Shown here one piece after another: positions 40,915 to 50,102 of a stretch of DNA of 64,000 nt. Within the stretch, counting starts at the first letter, position 1; every line of letters begins with the position of its first letter. A model generated the notes under the pieces. That model was not told the origin of the DNA and searched no databases. It worked only from the letters and a program-made list of their open reading frames with translations. The position numbers and the translations under genes are program-made. The stretch is taken from assembly GCA_937927415.1 (NCBI GenBank), contig CALBDS010000001.1, forward strand, positions 310,001-374,000. Reading direction: 5' to 3'. Source of the stretch: an uncultured Rhodospirillaceae bacterium. Lineage in GTDB: Bacteria > Pseudomonadota > Alphaproteobacteria > Azospirillales > Azospirillaceae.

Positions 40915-43900
40915 ATGGCGGTCAGCCGGTTGCGGCGGTTGCTGGTCATCGTCTCGCTTCTGTTCGGTCTGGCTCTCCTCGCCTATGTGGGCGAGGCGGA
41001 GATGCGCACGTCGCGTCTTCAGTCCCGGCTGCTGTCGCTGTTCGCGGCCCAGCTCGATTTCACCCTGCGCGACGGCCCCAACCCCGATTTCCGCACGCCG
41101 GGCCATGGCCCCTATGACGAGCGGCTGGGCTACACCTTCCTGCCCGACATGCTGGCGGCCCTGACCCGCAGCAGCGGGCCGACGGGCGAACGCCTCTACA
41201 CCATCGAGCGGCAGTCGGTGCCGACTCCAGCCCTGGACGCCTATATGGCGCTGGGCGGTTTTCCCGCTTATCGGGAAAAGACCGCCGCCGGGCTGCTGGT
41301 GCGCGGGAAGACGGGCGACCCGCTGTTTTCCGCCCGCTATCCGGCCCGCACCTTCGGCGATTTCGACGCGGTGCCGGGGCTGGTGGCCGACACGCTGCTG
41401 TTCATCGAAAACCGCGAACTGCTGGACGGGGACGAGCCGCGCAGCAACCCGGCGGTGGAATGGGACCGTTTCGCCGCCGCCGTGCTGGCCCAGCCGCTGA
41501 AACACATCGTTCCCGGCGTACGCTCGGCCGGCGGCTCCACCCTGGCGACCCAGATCGAGAAATACCGCCATTCCCCCGACGGGCTGACCGACAGCGCCCC
41601 GGAAAAACTGCGCCAGATGGTATCGGCCAGCGTCCGCGCCTATCTGGACGGGGAGGACACGACGCAGGCGCGGCGGCGGATCCTGGTGGATTACCTGAAC
41701 TCCACCCCCCTGGCCGCCCGCCCCGGCTTCGGCGAGGTCAACGGGCTGGGCGATGGGCTGTGGGCGTGGTTCGGCACCGATTTCACCGCTGCCATGGCGG
41801 CCCTGTCCACCACCCCCGCCGACGACCGCGGGCTGCGGATCAAGGCCCTGGCCTATAAGCAGGTGCTGAGCCTGCTGCTGGCCCAGCGCCGCCCGGCCTA
41901 TTACCTGATGAACGACCCGGCGGCGCTGAACCGGCTGGCCGATTCCCACCTGCGGCTGCTGGCGGCGGAGGGGGTGATCGGTCCCGACCTGCGCGACGCC
42001 GCCCTGTCCCTGCCCCTGACCCTGGCCCCGGAAATTCCCGCCGCCGAATCCGCCAGCTTCATCGAGCAGAAGGCACCCAACGCCATCCGCGCCCGGCTTC
42101 TGTCCATGCTGGGGGTGTCGAACCTGTACCAGCTCGACCGGCTGGACCTGACCGTTGACACCACCCTCGACAACGCCACCCAGCAGCGGGTGGTGGAGGT
42201 GCTGGCCAAGCTGAACGACCCCGCCGTGGCCCAGGAACTGGGGCTGACCGGCGAACGGCTGCTGGACGCCCGCAACAACGACCTGTCGAAAATCATCTAC
42301 AGCATCACGCTCTACGAGCGCGGCACGGATGCCAACCTGCTGCGGGTGCAGGCCGACAACCTCGACCAGCCGCTGGACATCAACGAGGGGGCCAAGCTCG
42401 ACCTCGGGTCCACCGCCAAGCTGCGCACCCTCATCACCTATCTGGAAATCGTCAGCGAGTTGCACGGGCGCTACGCCCACCTGTCCCGCTCCCAACTGGC
42501 CGAGGTGGAGGAGGAGGCGAACGACCCCCTGACCCGCTGGGCGGCGCAATGGCTGACCACCGCCCCCGACCGCGGCCTGCCCGCCATGCTGACCGCGGCC
42601 ATGGACCGGCGCTATTCCGCCAGCCCATGGGAAACCTTCTTCACCGGTGGCGGGCAGCACACCTTCGTCAACTTCAACCCCCAGGACAACGGGCGGATCA
42701 TGACCCTGACGGAGGCGCTGCGGAACTCCGTCAACCTGCCCTTCATCCGGCTGATGCGCGACGTGGTGCAGTTCACCATGGCCGACGGCGGCGACGACAC
42801 GGCGGAGATCCTGCACAACCCCGACCATCCCGCCCGTCAGGCCTATCTGGAGCGTTTCGCCGACAAGGAAGGGACCGAGTTCCTCAACCGCTTCTACAAC
42901 GACTATCGCAAGCGCACCCCCGACGACGCGCTGGCCCGCATCGCCAGCCGCACCCGGCCGGTGCCGCACCGGCTGGCCACCGTCTTCCGCACCGTGCGGC
43001 CCGACGCCGGGATGGCGGAGTTCGCCGCCTTCCTGCGCGGCCGTCTGCCCACGGCATCCTTGAGCGACGGCGATCTGGCCGGTCTGTACGGCAAATACGG
43101 CCCCGGTCGTTTCAATCTGAACGATCTGGGCTACATCGCCCGCCTGCACCCGCTGGAACTGTGGGTGGCGGCCTATCTGCAAAAGCACCCCACCGCCACG
43201 CGGGCCGAGGTGCTGGCCGCCTCCTCCGACTCGCGGCAGGAAAGCTACCGCTGGCTGTTCAAAAAGGGCACCGCTGCCCAGAACACCCGCATCCGCATCG
43301 AGATGGAGGAGGAGGCGTTCCGCCGCATCGCCGCCGCGTGGCAGAAGCTGGGCTATCCGTTCGAAAGCCTGGTCCCCTCCTACGCCACCGCCATCGGCAG
43401 TTCCGCCGACCGCCCCGCCGCCCTGGCCGAGTTGATGGGCATCATCCTCAACGACGGGCTGCGGCTGCCCACGGTGCGGGTGCGCTCGCTGCACTTCGCC
43501 GCCGACACGCCCTATGAAACCGTGGTCGGGCTGGGACCGCTGGAAAGCCGCCGGGTGCTGTCACCGGACATCTGCGCCACCGTTCGCCGCGCCCTGACCG
43601 ACGTGGTGCAGAACGGCACCGCCCGGCGCGTGTGGGGTAGTTTCAAGGATGCCAACGGCCAGCCCCTGCCCATGGGCGGCAAGACCGGCACCGGCGACCA
43701 GCGGTTCGACCGCTACGGCCCCGGCGGCGTGCTGCTGGAATCCCGGGCGGTGGCCCGCACCGCCACCTTCGTCTTTTTCATCGGCGACCGTTTCTTCGGC
43801 ACCATGACCGCCTTCGTCCAGGGGGCGGAGGCCGACAACTACCGCTTCACCAGCGCCCTGCCCGCCCAGTTGCTGAAAAGCCTGGCCCCGGCGCTGGAAC

Positions 43901-43989
43901 CCCTCATCACGCCCCCGCCGCCGGATGCCCGGCCCCCCGCCGCCGCCCGCGTCGGCGAGGAAGCCGCCCGCCCCGCCGCCGAGTTGTGA
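40915..43989 (+). CDS. Large bifunctional penicillin-binding protein (GT51 plus transpeptidase)
   Basis: A 1024-residue inner-membrane protein. TM anchor VSRLRRLLVIVSLLFGLALLAYV, then a glycosyltransferase domain with the general-acid region LLFIENRELLDG (Glu165) and GGSTLATQIEK (the GGST motif), and a penicillin-binding transpeptidase domain with SxxK at Ser499-Lys502 (GSTAKL), SVN at 605-607 and KTG at 923-925. It polymerises and crosslinks cell wall. It is longer than PBP1A and diverged, with extra inserts. An ATG 15 codons upstream is possible. Position gives no operon partner. Confidence 0.85.
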   Translation: MAVSRLRRLLVIVSLLFGLALLAYVGEAEMRTSRLQSRLLSLFAAQLDFTLRDGPNPDFRTPGHGPYDERLGYTFLPDMLAALTRSSGPTGERLYTIERQSVPTPALDAYMALGGFPAYREKTAAGLLVRGKTGDPLFSARYPARTFGDFDAVPGLVADTLLFIENRELLDGDEPRSNPAVEWDRFAAAVLAQPLKHIVPGVRSAGGSTLATQIEKYRHSPDGLTDSAPEKLRQMVSASVRAYLDGEDTTQARRRILVDYLNSTPLAARPGFGEVNGLGDGLWAWFGTDFTAAMAALSTTPADDRGLRIKALAYKQVLSLLLAQRRPAYYLMNDPAALNRLADSHLRLLAAEGVIGPDLRDAALSLPLTLAPEIPAAESASFIEQKAPNAIRARLLSMLGVSNLYQLDRLDLTVDTTLDNATQQRVVEVLAKLNDPAVAQELGLTGERLLDARNNDLSKIIYSITLYERGTDANLLRVQADNLDQPLDINEGAKLDLGSTAKLRTLITYLEIVSELHGRYAHLSRSQLAEVEEEANDPLTRWAAQWLTTAPDRGLPAMLTAAMDRRYSASPWETFFTGGGQHTFVNFNPQDNGRIMTLTEALRNSVNLPFIRLMRDVVQFTMADGGDDTAEILHNPDHPARQAYLERFADKEGTEFLNRFYNDYRKRTPDDALARIASRTRPVPHRLATVFRTVRPDAGMAEFAAFLRGRLPTASLSDGDLAGLYGKYGPGRFNLNDLGYIARLHPLELWVAAYLQKHPTATRAEVLAASSDSRQESYRWLFKKGTAAQNTRIRIEMEEEAFRRIAAAWQKLGYPFESLVPSYATAIGSSADRPAALAELMGIILNDGLRLPTVRVRSLHFAADTPYETVVGLGPLESRRVLSPDICATVRRALTDVVQNGTARRVWGSFKDANGQPLPMGGKTGTGDQRFDRYGPGGVLLESRAVARTATFVFFIGDRFFGTMTAFVQGAEADNYRFTSALPAQLLKSLAPALEPLITPPPPDARPPAAARVGEEAARPAAEL

Positions 43990-44072
43990 TCCGATCAATC
44001 CCCTTGGCGAACACCGCAGTTCTGCGCTAGGGTTCTCGCGATCAACACCGGCGTCCAAGGGATCCGCATCCC

Positions 44073-44474
44073 GTGTCCACCCGCTCCCCTGTCCAGCGCG
44101 TCCGCCGCTTCGGCCTTTTGGCCGGGGCGTTGGCGTTCCTGTGTCAGGTGATGGCCTGGACCCTGCTGATGCCCGCCGCGATGGTGCAGGCGGGAACCAT
44201 TCCCATCTGCACCGCCGAGGGGATCATCCTGGTCGCCGTCGATGACAACGGCGACCGCCTGCCCGACAGCCAGCCGCCGGAAAAGGGCACCACGGCCGCC
44301 ATGGCCTGCCCCCTGTGTCCGCTGATCGCCGGTACGGCCCCGCCCCCGGCACCCATCGCCGCCCCCCTGCCCGCCGAAATCGGCCGGCACATGCCGCAGG
44401 TCCTGCCCGGCGCCTTTGTCGCGGCCGGCTGGTTCCTGTCCAGCGTCCAGGCGCGGGCACCCCCGGCGGCCTGA
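44073..44474 (+). CDS. DUF2946 family protein, likely copper-linked
   Basis: A 133-residue protein starting at GTG. A membrane segment (LLAGALAFLCQVMAWTLLMPAAMV) is followed by IPICTAEGIIL and a CPLCPLIAG motif; the C-terminal VQARAPPAA tail is typical of DUF2946, a family found beside copper and cobalamin loci. The cysteines could bind metal. The next gene encodes the PCuAC copper chaperone, supporting a copper-related role. The start lacks a strong ribosome site. Confidence 0.72.
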   Translation: MSTRSPVQRVRRFGLLAGALAFLCQVMAWTLLMPAAMVQAGTIPICTAEGIILVAVDDNGDRLPDSQPPEKGTTAAMACPLCPLIAGTAPPPAPIAAPLPAEIGRHMPQVLPGAFVAAGWFLSSVQARAPPAA

Positions 44475-44749
44475 GCGGCACTCCTCGCCTGTTTCGTCCA
44501 CGGCATGCGATTCCCCAGACGCTTTTGAGGAAGGGTGTCTGAACGGAGTCTCTTCTCCGGGCGTTTTGCAAGGCGGGTGTCCGCTTTCCCCAGACCATTC
44601 CCGGCCTCTCCCGCGGCTGCGCGGCCCGGCCGAGCACACCAAGCCACCTCCACGCCGGGAGTCCGCGAAACCACGCGGACCTGCAAGCGGAAAGGATGGC
44701 ATGGCCGCACCCCCGCATACCCTTTTCTTTTGTCTGACGGAGTTTTCCC

Positions 44750-45244
44750 ATGATCCGCATGGCTGGCGCCGCCCTCGTGGGCGCCCTTCTCGCCGTTTCG
44801 GCTCCCGCCTTCGCCCATGAATACACGCAAGGCCCGATCCACATCGGCCATCCCTGGGCACGCGCCACCGCTCCGTCGGCCCCCAACGGGGCGGCCTATC
44901 TCAGCCTCACCACCACCGGCCCCGCCGATGCCCTGGTTTCCGCCACCACGCCCGCGGCAAAGAAGGCGGAGCTGCACACCCATCTGCACGAAAACGGCGT
45001 CATGAAGATGCGGCCCGTGGAAAACATCCCCGTGGCCCCCGGCGCACCCGCCACGCTGCAGCCGGGCGGGCTGCACATCATGCTGTTCGGTCTGGAAAAG
45101 CCGCTGACCGCCGGCACCAAGTTCCCGCTGACCCTCACCTTCCAACAGGCGGGCACCATCACCGTCGATGTGCAGGTGGAAGCCGCCGGGGCCAGCGGGG
45201 AAGCGCAAGGGCACCAGCATGGGGGGGAGCATAAGGCGCAGTGA
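44750..45244 (+). CDS. PCuAC family periplasmic copper chaperone
   Basis: A 164-residue protein. A signal peptide (IRMAGAALVGALLAVSAPAFAH) is cleaved near AFA. The PCuAC domain contains NGAAYLSLTT, the Met/His copper ligands in HENGVMKMRPVENI and PGGLHIMLFGL. A His-rich tail (GHQHGGEHK) adds metal-binding residues. It delivers Cu(I) to cytochrome oxidase Cu-A site in relatives. It follows the DUF2946 gene by 275 bases, in which no other gene was seen. Confidence 0.88.
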   Translation: MIRMAGAALVGALLAVSAPAFAHEYTQGPIHIGHPWARATAPSAPNGAAYLSLTTTGPADALVSATTPAAKKAELHTHLHENGVMKMRPVENIPVAPGAPATLQPGGLHIMLFGLEKPLTAGTKFPLTLTFQQAGTITVDVQVEAAGASGEAQGHQHGGEHKAQ

Positions 45245-45253
45245 AGACCAAAC

Positions 45254-45310
45254 GAAGGGGGCCGCCGGCCCCCTTCGCGCTTCCCCCGGCCAAGGGCCAA
45301 AGGCCCTTGG
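45254..45310. terminator. Two adjacent hairpins between PCuAC and smc genes
   Basis: GAAGGGGGCC-GCC-GGCCCCCTTC (45254-45276, ten-base stem) and CCAAGGGCC-AAA-GGCCCTTGG (45290-45310, nine-base stem) occur in the 77-base gap between convergent genes. The second resembles a hairpin at 63601-63620. No T-run follows the first; they may act as bidirectional transcript ends. Confidence 0.65.
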
Positions 45311-45321
45311 ATCCCATCGGG

Positions 45322-48300
45322 TCAGGCGGCGCCGCGCAGTTCCACGGCGCGGCCCAGGTCCACGCTGACCAGTTGGGAGACGCCGCGTTCGGCCATGGTC
45401 ACACCGAACAGGCGGTCAACACGGGCCATGGTCAGCCGGTGGTGGGTGATGATGAGGAACCGCGTGCGGCCCTCCCGCGCGATTTCATCCACCAGATCGC
45501 AGAAACGGTTGACGTTGGCCTCGTCCAACGGCGCATCCACCTCGTCCAGAACGCAGATCGGGGCCGGGTTGGAACGGAAGACGGCGAACAACAGCGACAG
45601 GGCCGTCAGCGCCTGTTCCCCGCCCGACAGCAGCGACAGAATTTGCAGCTTCTTGCCCGGCGGGCTGGCGTAGATCTCCAGGCCGGCGTTCAGCGGGTCT
45701 TCGGCGTTCACCAGTTCCAGATGCGCCTTGCCGCCGCCGAACAGGCGGGTGAACATCTGCTGGAATTGCAGGTTCACGGTGTCGAAGGCGCCGGTCAGCC
45801 GTTCCCGCGCCTCACGGTTCAGACTGGCGATGCCTTGGCGCAGCCGGGCGATGGCGCTGATAAGGTCCTCCCGCTCGCCGCGCAGGGAGTTGACCTGCAC
45901 CTCCATCTCTTCCAGTTCGATTTCGGCGCGCAGGTTGACCGGCCCCAGGGCGTCACGGTCGCGGTTCAGCTTATCGAGCCTCTGTTCCATCACCGCCACC
46001 TCGGGCAGCGGGTCGCCGTCGGCCAGTTCCGCCAGGGCGCGGGTCTGGTCGGGCGTGCATTCCAGCCGCTCGGCGATGCGTTCGGTCAGGGTGCGGATGG
46101 CCTGCAACGCCGCCAGCACCGCGGCATCGGCGCGGGCGCGCGCCTCGCGGGCGTCGGCCAGCACCTCTTCCGCCTTCCGCCACACCTCGTCAGCGGTGGC
46201 AAGCCCCTCTTCGGCCTCGGCCAGCGCCGCCGCCGCCGCGGCACGGGCACGCTCGGCCTCGGCGATCCGGTCCTGAAGCTCCAGACGCTCTTCGTGGATT
46301 TCCAGCGGGCGGGCGGCCAGGGTTTCCAACTCTTCTTCCGCCGCCGCCGCGCGGTCGCGCAATTCCTCCACCCGGCCCCCGGCGCCGTTGGAACGGTTGA
46401 GCCAGGAGTTCTTTTCCTCCCCGATGGCGGTCAGCCGCTGGCGGCGGCTGGCGGCGTCACGGGTCAGCCGGTCGAGCGCGTTCTGTTTCGCGGCCAGATC
46501 CACCCGCCGTTCGGTCAGCGCCGTGCGCAGCGCGGTCACCTCGTCCCGGCCGTCGTGGGTGTCGGGCAGCGACTCCAGCATCTCCCGCGCGTCGGCAAGC
46601 TGGTTTTCCACCTCCCGCCGGTCGGCGGCCAGGGCGTCGATCCCCTCCACCAGGGCGTTGAGGCGGGTGGTGGCGGCATCGGCCTCGCGGACCAGACGGG
46701 TGTAACGGTCGCGCGCCTGATTGAGCGATGCGAAGGCTTCGCGCACCGCATCGCGGGCGCGGCGGTCGCGGGCGGTGGCTTCCTCCGCCGCCAGACGCAC
46801 GGTGTCCAGGGCCTCCCGCGCCGTCTCCACCGCCTCGTCGGCGGCGTCCAATTCGTCGCGCAACTCGGCCAGACGGTTGCGCTGCTGCAGACGGATGGCG
46901 GCGGCGGTGGGCGCACCGGCCTGCACCGTCAGCCCATCCCAGCGCCACGCCCCGCCGTCGCGGCTGACCAGGCTTTGCCCCGGCAACAGGGACGGCGCCA
47001 GCGCCGCCCCGGTGGCACTGTCGGGCACCACGCCGATGTGCGCCAGCCCGCGGGCCAGCGCCGCCGGCCCCTGCACCACCGCCGCCAGCGGCTGCACACC
47101 GTCGGGCAGCGGTGCGACCGCGGCGAACGGCGGCAGGTCGCGCCAATGGATGGGGGCGGCTTCATCAAGCGGTGCCGTCAGCGGGTCGCCGAAGGCCGCG
47201 GCCAGGGCGCCTTCGTAGCCCGGCGCCACCGTCACCGCGTCGATCAGCGGCGGGTACTGGTCGCTGCCACCGCCGGCCCGCAGCAGGTCGGCCAGCGCCT
47301 TTTCCTCCGCCTTCAGGCGGGTGCGGGCGGCTTCGGTGGTGTGGAGGGCATCGCGCGCCCGCGACAGGGCGGGATCGGCGTCGGCCTTGGCCCGTTCCGC
47401 CGCCTCCGCTGCCTCGCGGGCGGTGTCCAGGCGGCCTTCGGCCAATTCCACCGCCATTTCCGCTTCCGCCAGATCGGTGCGGGCGGCAATCTCCTGCTCC
47501 AACACGGCGCGCTGGGTCTGCTGTTCGCCGATGCGCTTGGTGAGTGCGGCGACACGGTTTTCCAGGTCCGCGACCTGCCGGGCCAGCGCGTTGCGCCGCG
47601 CCTCGTCGGCGGCCACCCGCTCGGTCAGGCGGGTCAGTTCACGGTCGCGTTCCTCCACCGCCTCGCGCGCGTCGGCCAGGGCATCGCGGGCGGCCTCCTC
47701 CAGCATCTCTTCATCGCCCTGCTCGGCGCGAAGCTGGTCCATTTCGGCGTCCAGCCGGGCCAGCGCCTGATCGGCGTCCGCCGCCAGCGCCTGTTCGCGG
47801 CCCAGATCACCGGCAATCTGCTGCAACCGTTGCTGAAGCGCGCGGCGCTGTTCGGTGACGCGCTTTTCCTCCGCGTCCAACTGTTCGCGGGCGATGACGA
47901 GCCGCTGCAACGCCGCCGCCGCCGCCGCCTCGGCCTGACGCCGCTGGGGCAGGCCCGATGCCGCGGCTTCCCGCTCCGTTTCCCGTTGCTTGACCGCCAG
48001 CAGCAGGGTGCGCACCTGCCCTTCGGTCTGGGCGAAGGTCTGACGGGCGCGGGCCTCCTCCTCCTGGGCTTCCAGCCAGCGGCGGTACCACAGGGCGGCT
48101 TCGGTCTTGCGGATCTGGGTGGACAGGGCGTGGTAACGGGCCACCTGCCGGGCCTGCTTGCGCAGGCTGACAAGCTGGGTGTCCATGGCGCCGATCACAT
48201 CGTCCAGGCGGACAAGGTTGCCCTCCGCCGCCTTCAGCCGCAATTCCGCCTCGTGCCGGCGGGAATGCAGGCCGGTGATGCCCGCCGCCTCTTCCAGCAG

Positions 48301-48786
48301 CACCCGGCGTTCCTGCGGCTTGGCATTGATGATCTGCCCCACCTTCCCCTGACTGACCAGCGCGGGGGAGGAGGCACCCGACGCGTTGTCGGCGAACAGC
48401 AACTGCACGTCGCGGGCGCGGACCAGTTTGCCGTTGAGGCGGTAATCGGAACCGGACCCGCGTTCGATCCGCCGGGTGATCTCCAACTCGTCCGCCTCGT
48501 TCATCCCGGCGGGTGCTGTGCGGCCGCGGTTGTCCACGGCCAGCGACACTTCGGCCAGATTGCGCGCCGGGCGGCTGGAGGTGCCGCCGAAGATCACATC
48601 GTCCATGTCGCCGCCGCGCATGCGCTTGGCCGAGGTTTCCCCCATGACCCAGCGCAGCGCCTCGACCAGATTGGACTTGCCGCAACCGTTGGGACCGACG
48701 ATGCCGGTCATCCCCGGCTCGATCACCAGTTCGGTGTTGTCCACAAAGGACTTGAAGCCCGACAGCTTCAGACGGGTGAAGATCAC
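45322..48786 (-). CDS. smc: Chromosome segregation protein SMC
   Basis: A 1154-residue SMC ATPase. It has the N-terminal head GPNGCGKSN (31-39), two long coiled-coil arms, a hinge in the middle (about 500-640), and the C-terminal head with the signature LLSGGEQALTALSLLFAVF and Walker B PICVLDEVDAPLD. It organises and resolves chromosomes with ScpA/ScpB. The GTG start follows GGGAGT. It is on the minus strand downstream of dsbA-like and DUF721 genes, the usual order. Length is typical. Confidence 0.96.
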   Translation of the reverse strand: MIFTRLKLSGFKSFVDNTELVIEPGMTGIVGPNGCGKSNLVEALRWVMGETSAKRMRGGDMDDVIFGGTSSRPARNLAEVSLAVDNRGRTAPAGMNEADELEITRRIERGSGSDYRLNGKLVRARDVQLLFADNASGASSPALVSQGKVGQIINAKPQERRVLLEEAAGITGLHSRRHEAELRLKAAEGNLVRLDDVIGAMDTQLVSLRKQARQVARYHALSTQIRKTEAALWYRRWLEAQEEEARARQTFAQTEGQVRTLLLAVKQRETEREAAASGLPQRRQAEAAAAAALQRLVIAREQLDAEEKRVTEQRRALQQRLQQIAGDLGREQALAADADQALARLDAEMDQLRAEQGDEEMLEEAARDALADAREAVEERDRELTRLTERVAADEARRNALARQVADLENRVAALTKRIGEQQTQRAVLEQEIAARTDLAEAEMAVELAEGRLDTAREAAEAAERAKADADPALSRARDALHTTEAARTRLKAEEKALADLLRAGGGSDQYPPLIDAVTVAPGYEGALAAAFGDPLTAPLDEAAPIHWRDLPPFAAVAPLPDGVQPLAAVVQGPAALARGLAHIGVVPDSATGAALAPSLLPGQSLVSRDGGAWRWDGLTVQAGAPTAAAIRLQQRNRLAELRDELDAADEAVETAREALDTVRLAAEEATARDRRARDAVREAFASLNQARDRYTRLVREADAATTRLNALVEGIDALAADRREVENQLADAREMLESLPDTHDGRDEVTALRTALTERRVDLAAKQNALDRLTRDAASRRQRLTAIGEEKNSWLNRSNGAGGRVEELRDRAAAAEEELETLAARPLEIHEERLELQDRIAEAERARAAAAAALAEAEEGLATADEVWRKAEEVLADAREARARADAAVLAALQAIRTLTERIAERLECTPDQTRALAELADGDPLPEVAVMEQRLDKLNRDRDALGPVNLRAEIELEEMEVQVNSLRGEREDLISAIARLRQGIASLNREARERLTGAFDTVNLQFQQMFTRLFGGGKAHLELVNAEDPLNAGLEIYASPPGKKLQILSLLSGGEQALTALSLLFAVFRSNPAPICVLDEVDAPLDEANVNRFCDLVDEIAREGRTRFLIITHHRLTMARVDRLFGVTMAERGVSQLVSVDLGRAVELRGAA

Positions 48787-48832
48787 CGCCGGACTCCCGC
48801 AGTGGTGCTGACCATAACAGAAAAAGACACGC

Positions 48833-49447
48833 TTACTTCGCGGCGTCGATGGCCTTGGCGAAAGCCTCGAACGGCTGGGCGCCGCTGATCCGTTCCTTGT
48901 CGTTGATGATGAAGGTGGGGGTGGCCTCCACCTTGTCCTTGTTCGATCCGTCGATCTGCATCTTCAGGATGCCGTCCGCCAGTTCCTTGGACGCCCAGCA
49001 CGCTTCAACCGCGGCGTCGGGCAGACCAGCCAGGGCACCGATCTGCTTCAGCGCCTTGGCCGGGTCGGCAGCACGGCTCCACACACCCTGCTGTTTGAAC
49101 AGCACGTCGAGCATGGGGTAATAGCGTTCCTTGGGCGCGCAACGGGCCATCATCGACGCCCGCAGCGCCCATTGATCGAAGGGGAAATCGCGGAAAATCA
49201 GCTTGGCCTTGCCGGTGTCCAGATACTCTTTCTTGATCTGCGGCAGGGTCTGGGTGTGGAAATCGGCGCAATGGGGGCAGGTCAGCGACGAATAATCCAC
49301 GATGGTCACCGGCGCATCGGCGTTGCCCAGCACCCGGTCGGCCAGGGCGGCCGGCACGTCGATGGTTTGCGCACCGGCGGCGGACACGCCCAGACCGGCA
49401 ACGGCGCCAAGCAGGGCGGCGGCAAGAGTCTTCATAAATCGACGCAC
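48833..49447 (-). CDS. DsbA/DsbG-like thioredoxin-fold secreted protein
   Basis: A 204-residue protein. A signal peptide (KTLAAALLGAVAGLGVSAAGA) comes first; the active site is CPHC (57-60) in DYSSLTCPHCADFHT, and the cis-Pro loop is VEATPTFIIND. Thus an oxidoreductase for disulfide formation or isomerisation in the periplasm. Start GTG at 49447 has GGAGG seven bases upstream; an in-frame ATG four codons on has no such site. It lies 46 bases before smc. Confidence 0.9.
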   Translation of the reverse strand: MRRFMKTLAAALLGAVAGLGVSAAGAQTIDVPAALADRVLGNADAPVTIVDYSSLTCPHCADFHTQTLPQIKKEYLDTGKAKLIFRDFPFDQWALRASMMARCAPKERYYPMLDVLFKQQGVWSRAADPAKALKQIGALAGLPDAAVEACWASKELADGILKMQIDGSNKDKVEATPTFIINDKERISGAQPFEAFAKAIDAAK

Positions 49448-49523
49448 GGATCAGCCTCCAGGCTACAAGATCTTGAGGGGGTTATAGGGCCAGTCGCCAC
49501 GCGGCGGCAAGAGGGGTTCCGGG

Positions 49524-49991
49524 TCAGCGGCCCGTGCGCCCCATCAGCGCCCGCCCGAACCGTTCCAGCGTGGCGCGCAACTCCGCATCCTCCACGGTGG
49601 CAAGGGTGGTGGACAGCCGGTTTTCCTGATCCGCCGACAGCGGCTTGACCACCGGGGGGCGCGGCCCCGGCGTGGGTGTGACCACCCCATGGACCAGCCG
49701 CAGCCGGGCGACGGCGCGGTAACCGAAAAAGCTGTTGATGCGCTCCAGGATCTGCGGCTCCAGATGCTGGAGTTCCAGGGCGATGGCCCCGGCGGCGCGC
49801 AGGTGCAGCGTGGCATCCTCGCGCTTGCCGCGGGGAAAGATCAGCTTGTCCGGCTGGGTGCGGCTGGACAGCTGCTGCCCGACGATGCTCGGCCATTCGG
49901 TGATGAGCGCCCCGAACGCCAGCCCGCGCTTGCCCAGCACCTTGCCCGCCACCTGCGGCACGGTATGGCTGAGAAGACGGGGACCGGCCAT
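49524..49991 (-). CDS. DUF721 (DciA-like) protein
   Basis: A 155-residue protein with the DUF721 core FGALITEWPSIVGQQLSSRTQPDKLIFPRGK and a LHLRAAGAIALELQHLEPQILERINSFFGY helical part. DUF721 includes DciA, a helicase loader in bacteria lacking DnaC. Its C-terminal half is Pro-rich. ATG 49991 was chosen over a GTG five codons earlier. In alphaproteobacteria this gene usually precedes dsbA-like and smc genes, as here. Confidence 0.85.
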   Translation of the reverse strand: MAGPRLLSHTVPQVAGKVLGKRGLAFGALITEWPSIVGQQLSSRTQPDKLIFPRGKREDATLHLRAAGAIALELQHLEPQILERINSFFGYRAVARLRLVHGVVTPTPGPRPPVVKPLSADQENRLSTTLATVEDAELRATLERFGRALMGRTGR

Positions 49992-50102
49992 GGCAACATC
50001 ACTCACGGGTTGAGGTGGAACGGCGATGGCGGCGAGTCTAGCCCACCATCCGCCGCCCTGCCAATCCACCTTACCATGAAGCTTTTGTCATGGGGGGCGC
50101 CA

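Noticed and set aside
40837..43494. An 885-codon frame opposite the penicillin-binding protein gene
   Set aside because: No motifs, composition typical of an antisense shadow.
45241..48888. A 1215-codon open frame opposite smc
   Set aside because: Low-complexity Gln/Arg/Gly composition and no domain; a codon-bias shadow of smc.
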